Shown: positions 18,600 through 26,938 of the stretch, piece after piece
Position numbering within the stretch: position 1 is the stretch's first letter
Layout of the letters: every line of letters begins with the position of its first letter
Assembly: GCA_016839555.1 (NCBI GenBank)
Contig: JAEOUA010000010.1
Span: 186,001 to 250,000, forward strand
Source of the DNA: Promethearchaeota archaeon
Lineage (GTDB): Archaea > Asgardarchaeota > Lokiarchaeia > Sigyniarchaeales > SOKP01
Length of the DNA stretch: 64,000 nt
Reading direction: 5' to 3'
The notes under the pieces: generated by a model
The model's input: only the letters and a program-made list of their open reading frames with translations
Databases searched by the model: none
Told to the model about the DNA's origin: nothing
Translations under genes and position numbers: made by a program

Positions 18600-18990
18600 T
18601 TTTTAATATATCACTTTTATAATTCAAATGAAAATTATTTTGGAAAAAATATTCTTAACATCAATTAATTACTTTCTACTATTTAAATGTATCGTAAATA
18701 AATTTCGAAAAAAATAAAAAATAAAAAGAAAAGTGATCATATTAATTCATAAAATAGTATTAAGATCTCGTAATACAACAAGATCACTTCGAAATATTAG
18801 CAATAACTAACAAAAGTATTGAATTCTGATATTTAATAATTATTCATTATTGAATTCAAAAATTATGAATAAATGTTTTTTTAAAATATTAAATAATTCT
18901 CTCTAAGATTATTGTTTTAAAAAATAAGATAATAAAAACTTAAAGAAAGTATGAAAAGTGATAAATTAAAAAATGCAATTTTTTGGTTTT
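18600..18990. other. 391-bp gap between the two double-HdrA genes, with a nested inverted repeat
   Basis: No gene seen. AAGTGATC at 18731-18738 pairs with GATCACTT at 18782-18789; inside this, GTATTA (18757-18762) pairs with TAATAC (18771-18776) around AGATCTCG. On the minus-strand mRNA this would form a long two-step hairpin between the genes. It lacks the AUGA/GA core of a SECIS. It could stabilise the transcript ends or mark an internal promoter for the last gene. Confidence 0.4.
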
Positions 18991-21900
18991 TTACTTGGTT
19001 AAAGGACCTAATTCCTTAACTTGATTAGTAAATTCTGTAATTAATTCAGCAAAACGCTTTCCTTCAGAAGCACTTACCCATTCAAGTCTAAGGCGCTTTT
19101 TGTCAATACCTAATTGCTCAATAATAATATTGTGAAGTTTTTCAAATCTTTCTTGTGCATATTCATTGCCAGAAATATAATGACAATCGCCAATATGGCA
19201 TCCACTTATAAGTACTCCATCCGCGCCGTCCTTGAATGCCTTCAAAATGAATGAGGGATCAACCCTTCCCGAACACATTACTCTTACAATCCTCATGTTT
19301 GGAGGATATTGAAACCTTGAAACGCCTGCTAAGTCAGCTCCCGCGTAAGAACACCAATTACAGCAAAAAACAAGAATTTCAGGATTGAAATATGAGTCAA
19401 TCATGGCGGAAATCTGCCCGAATTCAAACTGTCTGATCGTTATAGCACCATTTGGACAAGTCGCTGCGCATGTACCACAGCCCTTGCATAATGCGGGGTT
19501 TATGAACGATTTTTTTGTAGAAATATTGACTTCTTCAAATTCTTTAATAGAGGGGACCAGCTCTATTGCATTATATGGGCAGACGCTTTCGCATTTTCCA
19601 CAGCCAATACAATTCGTGGGATTAACTTCAGCAACTACCCCAGAGGTTTGAATTTCTTTTGCATTTAAAAAACGACTGGCTCTTCCCGCCGCACCATTTG
19701 CTTGCGAGATGGAATCTCGAATATTTTTTGGCCATTGAGCGCATCCGCATAAGAAGATTCCATCAGTTGCAAAATCTAATGGTCTTAATTTTACATGAGC
19801 TTCCAAGAAAAATCCATGCTCGTCTAAAGGTACCTTTAGCATTTTAGCTAATTCTATATTATCATATGGAACCATTGGAGTGGAAAGAACGATTAAATCA
19901 GTTTCAAATTTAAGTTTATCATGTAAATTTGTATCATATACTTCAATTTCATATTTTTCTGGTTTCTTTTTCTTTTTTTTAACTTTTGGTAAATTATCCA
20001 AATCATATCTAAGAAACATAGCATCTTTTCTGCGATTACGGTAGTATTCTTCATATTCTTTTTTGGCCATTTGAATATCTCTATAAAGTAAAACGATCTC
20101 AAGCTCTGGTTTTAGCTCTTTAAGATAATTTATGTTTTTTATGGCATTACCACAACACACATTAGAACAATAAGTAATTCCTTCTTTTTGCCGAGCATTT
20201 ACGCATAATATTGTTGTTATTCTATCGATATCATCCAGCCAAGAATAATCTTTTGATCTTAATTTCTGTTCAAGTTCTAATTGAGTTATCACATTATTAT
20301 TTCCCTGTTTATATTCAAATATCCCATGTGGCTTATGTTCTTTGGTCCCTGTCGCAACTATTATTGTGCCAATTTTTAACTCATGGATTTTATCTTTTGA
20401 ATCAATGATAGAGACATCATAATTTCCAATGTAGCCTTTTACTTCTTTTAATTGTGATCCGAGAAAAATTTCAATATTTTCATTATTTTCAATTTTTAAT
20501 TTTGTTTCATTTAAAAGATCTATCGCATCATATTCAATAGGATATAAAGAGTTTAAAAATTTCAAATTTCCTCCAAGATTCTTTTCTTTTTCAACCAGAA
20601 ATGCCTTAAATCCTTGGTTTGCAATGCTTAAAGCAGCTGTCATTCCTGAGATCCCCCCTCCAATTATTAATGCGCTAGGAGTTATTTGGATAAGTTCTTC
20701 TTTAAGGGGTTTTAATAATCTAGCTTTTGCGACTGCCATTCGTATAAGATCTTTAGCTTTTTGAGTTGCTGCCTCACGCTCATTCATATGAACCCAGCTA
20801 CACTGATCGCGAATATTAACCATCTCGAAGAGATATTTATTTAAGCCTGCTTCCTGACAAGTTTCCTGAAATAAGGCTTCATGGGTTCTTGGGGTACAAG
20901 ATGCAACAATAAAACGATTTAAATCATATTCTTGAATTACTTCCTTAATTCTCGCTTGAGAATCAGAACTGCAAGAATATAAATTATCTTCACAAAATAC
21001 CACATTAGGCAAAGTTTTTATATATTCCGCTACATTGGGGACTTCTACATATTTTCCAATATTAATCCCACAATGACAAATTAAAACTCCGATTCTTGGC
21101 TCATCTGTAATTTTTACTTCTTTTTCTTCTACTTCAATTTCTTTTTCTTTTAATTGGGTATAAGCAACGGAATTTAAAAAGGAAGCTACTTGAGATGCTA
21201 CCCCACTGGAATCAGCAACGGTTTCTGGAATATCCATTGGTCCCTCGCAAAATCCGCATAGAAAAATTCCATCTCGAGAGGATAATGATTTATTAAAATA
21301 AGACCTTTCATGAAAAAATCCATATTTATCTAATTCAATGCCTAATATTTTTCCTAATTCTCTAGTACCATGAGATGGTACTAAAGGGGTTGCTAAAACT
21401 ATTAAATTTGCCCGAAATTGTTGAAATTCTCCTGTTTTAAGATCTTCATAGTTTATTAAGATATCATTAGTTTTAGAATCTTCCTCAATAAAACTTATCT
21501 TCGTTTGAAAATATTCAACCCCATATTCTTCTTGGGCTCGTTGCGTAAATTCATAGAAATTTTTTCCATAAGCTCTAATATCATGTCGAAAGACATAACA
21601 TTTAGACTTTTCTGAATGCTCCTTAGTAATGATTGCTTCTTTTGCAGTATACATACAACAAACGCTGGAACAATAAGGTATACCTTCATGTAAATCTCGA
21701 GATCCCGCACATTGGATGAATGCTATCTTTTCTGGTTCCTTATGATCACTTGGTCTTAATACATGCCCTTCGAAGGGTCCGGAAGCGCAAAGAATTCTTT
21801 CATATTCTAATGCAGACACTACATTTTCATATTGATAACCCCATCGGTGTGATAATTCTTCTCCAAGCATATCAAATCCAGTAGCTACTACTATTGCACC

Positions 21901-22458
21901 TACTTTTATATCAAATATCTGAGGCTTCTGGTCAAAATCAATAGCTTCTGCTTTACAAACTTTACTACATACTCCACATACATCTTTAGTTAGCTTTAAA
22001 CATAATTCAGGATCTATTACATAAACTGGCGGTACTGCTTGGGGAAAAGGAATATAGATCGATTTTCGCTTTCCAAGATTCATATCAAAAAGATTAGGAA
22101 CCTCTATCTTCGGGCATTTTGCTGCGCAATCGCCACATCCCTTACATTTTGTTTCATCCACATAGCGCGGCTTTTTTAAGATTGATACTGTAAAATCTCC
22201 TGCTTTACCTTTTACTTCTTTAACTTCATGATAAGTTAAAAGCTCAATATTCTGATTACGAAAAACTTCCACCATTTTTGGCGCCAGAATACAGAGTGAG
22301 CAGTCATTTGTGGGGAATGTTTTGTCAAGTTGAGCCATTCGTCCCCCAATAGAAGGAGATTTCTCTACTAAATATACTTTAAAACCTAATTCAGTCAAAT
22401 CTAAAGAAGTTTGAATCCCAGCTATGCCACCACCTATAACCAGTACCGAGCCTTCCAT
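18991..22458 (-). CDS. Double HdrA fused to MvhD (heterodisulfide reductase A / hydrogenase delta fusion)
   Basis: 1155 residues. Module 1 (1-440): FAD loop VLVIGGGIAGIQTSLDL, DCSLCILAPKM at 52-62, 4Fe-4S CKGCGDCAAKC near 105. Then an HdrA N-terminal domain (about 455-590) with ICHCGINIG, SCSSDSQ and ASCTPRTHEA. Module 2 (about 600-920): IIGGGISGMTAALSIANQG, with the DCSxC site lost (LYPIEYDAIDLL). Then two ferredoxin motifs (CIGCGKCESVCP, CKGCGTCAATCP), then an MvhD domain (about 1020-1150) with FCCNWCSYAGAD and SGCHIGDCHYISGNEYA. MvhD passes electrons from a hydrogenase or dehydrogenase to HdrA. All key sites are Cys, whereas the same sites are selenocysteine in the operon's first two genes. 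GAGGT precedes the ATG. Confidence 0.9.
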   Translation of the reverse strand: MEGSVLVIGGGIAGIQTSLDLTELGFKVYLVEKSPSIGGRMAQLDKTFPTNDCSLCILAPKMVEVFRNQNIELLTYHEVKEVKGKAGDFTVSILKKPRYVDETKCKGCGDCAAKCPKIEVPNLFDMNLGKRKSIYIPFPQAVPPVYVIDPELCLKLTKDVCGVCSKVCKAEAIDFDQKPQIFDIKVGAIVVATGFDMLGEELSHRWGYQYENVVSALEYERILCASGPFEGHVLRPSDHKEPEKIAFIQCAGSRDLHEGIPYCSSVCCMYTAKEAIITKEHSEKSKCYVFRHDIRAYGKNFYEFTQRAQEEYGVEYFQTKISFIEEDSKTNDILINYEDLKTGEFQQFRANLIVLATPLVPSHGTRELGKILGIELDKYGFFHERSYFNKSLSSRDGIFLCGFCEGPMDIPETVADSSGVASQVASFLNSVAYTQLKEKEIEVEEKEVKITDEPRIGVLICHCGINIGKYVEVPNVAEYIKTLPNVVFCEDNLYSCSSDSQARIKEVIQEYDLNRFIVASCTPRTHEALFQETCQEAGLNKYLFEMVNIRDQCSWVHMNEREAATQKAKDLIRMAVAKARLLKPLKEELIQITPSALIIGGGISGMTAALSIANQGFKAFLVEKEKNLGGNLKFLNSLYPIEYDAIDLLNETKLKIENNENIEIFLGSQLKEVKGYIGNYDVSIIDSKDKIHELKIGTIIVATGTKEHKPHGIFEYKQGNNNVITQLELEQKLRSKDYSWLDDIDRITTILCVNARQKEGITYCSNVCCGNAIKNINYLKELKPELEIVLLYRDIQMAKKEYEEYYRNRRKDAMFLRYDLDNLPKVKKKKKKPEKYEIEVYDTNLHDKLKFETDLIVLSTPMVPYDNIELAKMLKVPLDEHGFFLEAHVKLRPLDFATDGIFLCGCAQWPKNIRDSISQANGAAGRASRFLNAKEIQTSGVVAEVNPTNCIGCGKCESVCPYNAIELVPSIKEFEEVNISTKKSFINPALCKGCGTCAATCPNGAITIRQFEFGQISAMIDSYFNPEILVFCCNWCSYAGADLAGVSRFQYPPNMRIVRVMCSGRVDPSFILKAFKDGADGVLISGCHIGDCHYISGNEYAQERFEKLHNIIIEQLGIDKKRLRLEWVSASEGKRFAELITEFTNQVKELGPLTK

Positions 22459-22461
22459 TAT

Positions 22462-23701
22462 TTATTTTACCTCGATATGTTTTATGATAAATTCAATAAA
22501 ATCCATAATCTTCACATCAGCTAAATCAGGAAAATCATTCTGAACACAAGTTAGATGAATATTACACTTTGGACATGATGTTAACATGAGGCTGGCAACT
22601 TCTTTTGCTTCTAACATTCTTTTATATCGTAATGCTTTAGATTTTTCATTACAATTCATCCAACAACTCACACCACAACATAACGAATTTTTTTGATTGT
22701 GCACCATCTCTTTGAAATCATATCCTAAAGTTTTAAAAGCATTAAAAATTTCTCTTGATTTTTCTATAATTTTATTTTCTTTTGGCAAAAATCTGCTTAA
22801 GCGACAAGGATCATGAAAAGTGAATTGAATTTTTTCTTCTTTTTCATTAGGATGGGCAAATTCAATCGTCTCGTTTTTCCAATTATCATATACATATTCA
22901 ATTATATGTTTTACTTCATATTTTTCTTCAAAATCATCAAAAATTTGAGTATAATCCACTTTGAAGGTCCTATAGCATTCTGCACATGCAGTAATAATGG
23001 TTGAAACTTGGGCCTCCTCGAATTTTTTTAAATTCTTTTTTCCTAACTCTATAAATTCATCGATCTCACCTTGCCCCCAATAAATATCATGTCCACAACA
23101 CATCTCATCCTCTAACACAACAATGGGATTATCTTCGACTTTGCATAATAATTGTAAAGTACTAATCGCTATTTCATCTAATCCTTGAAATTCAAATTTA
23201 AAAAAAGGTAAGCACCCCACAAAATACAATATTTCTCCTTTTTGAGATGTTTTACACTCTTTTGGGATCCAACTTAGATCTCTCTTTGGGCGAATAGAAT
23301 ATTGGCTCATAATTTCAGGAATAGAAGTATAAATGCCTTTATGAGCAATCAATTCTTCGGGATTTTGTTCCTCTTCTTTTCTCATTTTATATCGTGCAAT
23401 TCGAACCACATCAGCAAAATTAATTTCCATAGGACAATTTTGCAGGCAGCTGTTGCACGTCAAGCAATCCCATAAGACTTTACTTTTAAGTACTTTTTCT
23501 TCAAAACCTTCTAAAATAAGTTGGATTATTCTACTTGGCGGATATTTCTCAACTTTACTTAATTGACACACACTACTACAGCGTCCGCATTGATAACATT
23601 TTTTTAATAAATCTCTTAACTCAGAACTATATACTTTCTTTTTGAAAACAATGTCTTGCTCTTTGTCTGTAATTTTTTTTGACTCGGTTATTCTTACTCA
23701 C
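22462..23701 (-). CDS. HdrD-like protein (HdrC plus HdrB CCG domains), start disrupted
   Basis: About 410 residues. N-terminal HdrC part has two 4Fe-4S motifs, CYQCGRCSSVC (just upstream of the GTG at 23571) and CLTCNSCLQNCP. The HdrB part has two CCG modules, CCGHD...CAECYRTF and CCGVSCWMNC...CPKCNIHL, which build the non-cubane clusters for disulfide reduction. The frame needed for the first Cys motif is open back to the TGA at 23698 but holds no ATG, GTG or TTG. A GTG at 23701 overlapping the upstream stop would fit if one A of the A8 run at 23673-23680 were skipped. So either a sequence error, a frameshift, or an unusual start. A GTG start at 23571 would cut the first cluster motif. Confidence 0.8.
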
Positions 23702-24836
23702 GCCCTAATTTATAATTGTCTTGAATCCCCATTTTTTTTAAAAATTCTAAATAACGCTTAATTTTATTTTTCGCAAAATTATTAATAAGATCCCTCATTT
23801 TTTCTTGTTTAGCTTCCCCCAAGTCCACACAATCAAAAATATCGCTTTCTTTTGCTTTAGTAAATATTTTTTGTCCTTTCTCTGTTCGTGGGATCACAGT
23901 TGTAAATTTATCTTGAGAACCTAATCCCCCAAAAGAAATATCGGCATATATATTTGTAAAATCACTACATGCGTTACATGCAGTCCGCATATAATCATTT
24001 AAATGATTAAATGGTAGATGGATTGTTCTTTTGTTGTTGTCCTCATCGTGTATCTTGAAGATTAAATCTTCTTTAATATTTATCTTTTCTACCTGTTTTA
24101 AATTTATATTAAAATCTTTTTGGAATTTCTCAATTTGAGCTTTTTCAAAAAAGAAATTTTCATAACAAAATAATCCTAAACATACTTCAATATTTTGTGA
24201 AGGAGTAACTCCTAAAGCTTGCATACATCTTATGGTATATATTTGACAAGGAGTCCCCACCACAGCTAATTTTTTAAATTTATAATGATTTAATTTTGGG
24301 ATGGAATGCGTATAAGTAGAGAACTTCTGAACCTCATTCAATTGAGTAGAAATATCTAAAGTGGCTCCAGAAGCTTTAATTAAATCCTCTTTATTATAGG
24401 CAATTGCGGATTCCCTTGAAAAAGGGCTCTCCATTTTTGCCACAATCGCACCATCAATAATATTTTCTTCAATTAAAAAATTAATTAATGAATTTACAAC
24501 TCCTCCATCTGTACCAACTTCTAAAAATTTACTGTCTTTAGATTGACAGGAATATATTTTGTCGTAATGTCCGATTGGCATTTCATGAAAATCTAAACTT
24601 TTATAGGTAGTATCAAGTTCTTCATGCAGATAATGGGTTTGGGGGCAGATCACGTAGCAAATCCCACATTCGAGACATTTATCTTTATTAATATATTCTG
24701 GAGGAGCATTAGGTTTTGTAAAACCTATAACATCATATTCTGCCGAGCTGCAGAAGGAAACGCACCCTCCACATTCTTGGCAAATACCTTTATCATGAAC
24801 TTCAGTAATTAAATCTTCAAAAGTTTTTGGACTCAT
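23694..24836 (-). CDS. FrhB-like F420/flavin dehydrogenase beta subunit
   Basis: 380 residues. Two 4Fe-4S motifs at the N-terminus (CQECGGCVSFCSSAEYD, CLECGICYVICPQ), then the FrhB core: EVGTDGGVVNSLINFLIEENIIDGAIVAKM, a VGTPCQIYTIRCMQALG stretch, LGLFCYENFFFEKAQIEKF and TACNACSDFTNIYADISFGGLG. The family oxidises or reduces F420 (or another hydride carrier) through FAD and hands electrons to iron-sulfur partners. Lies between a second FrhB-like gene and the HdrD-like gene, with stop/start overlap to the latter. A shorter N-terminus than the 502-residue relative upstream. Confidence 0.85.
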   Translation of the reverse strand: MSPKTFEDLITEVHDKGICQECGGCVSFCSSAEYDVIGFTKPNAPPEYINKDKCLECGICYVICPQTHYLHEELDTTYKSLDFHEMPIGHYDKIYSCQSKDSKFLEVGTDGGVVNSLINFLIEENIIDGAIVAKMESPFSRESAIAYNKEDLIKASGATLDISTQLNEVQKFSTYTHSIPKLNHYKFKKLAVVGTPCQIYTIRCMQALGVTPSQNIEVCLGLFCYENFFFEKAQIEKFQKDFNINLKQVEKINIKEDLIFKIHDEDNNKRTIHLPFNHLNDYMRTACNACSDFTNIYADISFGGLGSQDKFTTVIPRTEKGQKIFTKAKESDIFDCVDLGEAKQEKMRDLINNFAKNKIKRYLEFLKKMGIQDNYKLGRE

Positions 24837-24853
24837 AATAAAATAAGATTTTT

Positions 24854-26362
24854 TTATTCATTTTTATTTAATTCAATAGATTTTGCTTTATTTCTTTTAC
24901 TTCCACCAATTCTTTCTACAAGGAATTGCCCAGGTTTAACTTCTGTTAGTTTTTTAAATTCTATTAACCCCGCTTTTACTGCCCCCTGAAATATTTCTTC
25001 TCCCGCCTTAGATCGTATAATAACTGCAGATGATCCACCAGGTGCTCCAATTGATCCCACAGAAATGTCTGCATATTCTGAGGTTAAATCATCACAATAG
25101 TGACAAGTATCGCGAGCATAAGACTGAACATCTTTAAGTGGAACATTTTTTTCCTCTCCGTTTTTTAGATTAATAATAAATTTCCCACTATCAATATTCA
25201 TCTTGGTTAGATTGTTAATGTCTTCATTGAACTGTTCTCTTACTAGTTTAATGATATTGTCGTAAGAAAAACTTTCCATGCAGAATAATCCTATGCGATA
25301 TGTTATATTTTTAAAGAATGGAAGGCCACTGGGAAATAATTCCCCTTTTACAAGAGCGTTCATCATACAAGGAACTCCAACAAGTGCTATCCGCTCATAA
25401 TTTTTTGCTTTTTCGAGGATATTTAATGAGGGAGCGTTCGCATATTTTGTACCCGCCGTTTTATATAAGTCTTTTACATCATCTACAATTACCGGTTCTG
25501 GTTTCCATAATTTATCTGAATGTTGTACGGCAACAATCGCATCGACAAGATTATTTTTAAGCAAATATTCGAGCAAAGAAGTAACAATCCCACCGTCCTG
25601 CCTAACCTCCTTGATTTCATCCTTAGTAGTAGTGCCAGAATAAGTTTTTAGATATGCACCTATTTTTTCCGAAAATGTCAGTGAATTATCAAGCTTTTTT
25701 ATGGTTTCATATGCTCTATTCATTGAGAAAGAGCGAGGGCAAACGGTAAAACATAGGCCGCATTTCATACATTTGTCTTCATCTAATTCAAGATGATCCG
25801 CGGTAACATTGATCGCATTCACCGGACAGATTGCCGAACAAAACCCGCAATTAACACATACCCCCACCTCATCAATTATTGACACAGGTTCAAAATAATG
25901 TTCTTTGAGATCCATCTCAGTATCTTTGGCTTTATATCGATAAAAATACTCCTTTTCCTCTACGACTTTTTCTTCCCCTTTAATTGTTTTCTTTACCTTC
26001 TTGGTTTTTACTTCAACTTGCTCTTCTACATATCCTTGTTCTTTTAAATAGATTACATCTCTTATTACATTTTCTGGTGGAATATCTTTAAATTCCTTGA
26101 CAATTTCCTCTAAAAATAATGCTTCATCGATATTTTTCATTTTTTTCAGGATATATCTGCGCTCTGTTTCAGCATCAATCATGGAATCTAAAATTTCGTA
26201 ATATTCCTGTTCTGTATATTTACTACATTCTAAAATCTCATCCTTGGCCTCAAAAAAAGCTCGAATTTGAAAATTCATTGATGCTTCAAAGGTAGCGTCT
26301 AATAGATCTTTCGGGGATATTTTTTCGAATACCTTTTTATCCACTTGTTGTAGCATTACCAT
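24854..26362 (-). CDS. FrhB-like dehydrogenase with helical N-terminal extension
   Basis: 502 residues. Residues 1-165 are a mostly helical, charged extension of unknown role with a winged-helix-like end (FLEEIVKEFKDIPPENVIRDVIYLKEQGYVEE). Then two 4Fe-4S motifs (CVNCGFCSAICPVNAI, CMKCGLCFTVCPRSF) and the FrhB core: VRQDGGIVTSLLEYLLKNNLVDAIV, VGVPCMMNALVKGE, IGLFCMESFSYDNIIKL, CHYCDDLTSEYADISVGSIGAPGGSSAVI. Probably the subunit that exchanges hydride with F420 or a related carrier in the Hdr complex. The start lies about 140 bases after vhuD, and the space between holds the SECIS-like hairpin. ATG at 26362; a second ATG two codons on is equally possible. Confidence 0.85.
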   Translation of the reverse strand: MVMLQQVDKKVFEKISPKDLLDATFEASMNFQIRAFFEAKDEILECSKYTEQEYYEILDSMIDAETERRYILKKMKNIDEALFLEEIVKEFKDIPPENVIRDVIYLKEQGYVEEQVEVKTKKVKKTIKGEEKVVEEKEYFYRYKAKDTEMDLKEHYFEPVSIIDEVGVCVNCGFCSAICPVNAINVTADHLELDEDKCMKCGLCFTVCPRSFSMNRAYETIKKLDNSLTFSEKIGAYLKTYSGTTTKDEIKEVRQDGGIVTSLLEYLLKNNLVDAIVAVQHSDKLWKPEPVIVDDVKDLYKTAGTKYANAPSLNILEKAKNYERIALVGVPCMMNALVKGELFPSGLPFFKNITYRIGLFCMESFSYDNIIKLVREQFNEDINNLTKMNIDSGKFIINLKNGEEKNVPLKDVQSYARDTCHYCDDLTSEYADISVGSIGAPGGSSAVIIRSKAGEEIFQGAVKAGLIEFKKLTEVKPGQFLVERIGGSKRNKAKSIELNKNE

Positions 26363-26429
26363 TTTTACTTCTTTTTTCCTTTTTTAACTATTTCATTCAA
26401 CACATTTTTAAAATTATAATTATTTTTTA

Positions 26430-26503
26430 CATCCTCCCACCACGCTAAGGTTAGTCCTTTTGTACCTACAATTTTTATACAAAACTCATTCTTTTAGAGG
26501 ATG
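26430..26503 (-). promoter_or_regulatory. Eukaryote-like SECIS element after vhuD
   Basis: On the minus-strand mRNA, two bases after the vhuD stop, CATCCTC (26503-26497) pairs perfectly with GAGGATG (26436-26430). Inside lies AUGA (26489-26486), then stem UUUUGUA (26484-26478) pairing perfectly with UACAAAA (26464-26458), an apical loop beginning UAAAAA, and GGA (26457-26455) opposite AUGA. This AUGA / AA loop / GA order is the core of a SECIS of eukaryotic form. It would serve the UGA codons of vhuD and, as the only candidate I found in the transcript, perhaps those of hdrA too. Pairing seen directly; function inferred. Confidence 0.7.
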
Positions 26504-26504
26504 G

Positions 26505-26933
26505 TTAGTTTTTTAGTCTTGCTTGATTTTCAATTTTTATAGGATTGGGTCCTAATCTCTGAATCTTCTCATGGGCGTCCTTAACACTCTTTACCAATTT
26601 ATCACCTTCAGCGGACGAGCAATAATACATATTGACTCTTTTTCCGAAACCTCTTTTTTCCAAAATTCTGTTCGCGAAATCGACATGCTCTTGTGCTACA
26701 TAATTGCCCTTGCCAAAAGCACATTCTTTTAGTCTTCATCCCACCACCATTACTCCATCAGCACCCGATTTTATCGCATATAAGATATGTTTCACATCAA
26801 CTCTGCCTGTACATCTCACTTTAATTATTCTCACAGAGGGAGTATATTTAAGCCTAGAAGTACCGGCTAAATCAGCTGCGCCGTAACCTCACTTTGTGCA
26901 AGCGAACAATATTATTTGCATATTATCATTCAA
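26505..26933 (-). CDS. vhuD: MvhD/VhuD hydrogenase delta-subunit homologue with two selenocysteines
   Basis: 142 residues if TGA is read as selenocysteine at 26889-26891 and 26736-26738 (residues 15 and 66 from the TTG at 26933; 11 and 62 from the ATG at 26921). The first gives FACTKUGYGAADLAG, where relatives have FCCNWCSYAGADLAG. The second gives VMVVGURLKECAFGKGNY, where relatives have ISGCHIGDCHY. The TTG start is favoured by AGGTGA nine bases upstream, inside the end of hdrA. The protein binds a 2Fe-2S cluster and passes electrons from a dehydrogenase or hydrogenase to HdrA. It lies directly after the Sec-HdrA gene and before a SECIS-like hairpin. A plain ORF search misses it. Confidence 0.88.
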
Positions 26934-26938
26934 TTTTT

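Noticed and set aside
23698..23700. A further selenocysteine TGA linking the HdrD-like frame to sequence upstream
   Set aside because: The upstream codons in that frame overlap the FrhB gene and encode nothing like HdrD; no cysteine is expected at that site.
26704..26886. A 60-residue plus-strand ORF
   Set aside because: It lies opposite vhuD, has no family features, and exists only because the antisense strand lacks stops there.
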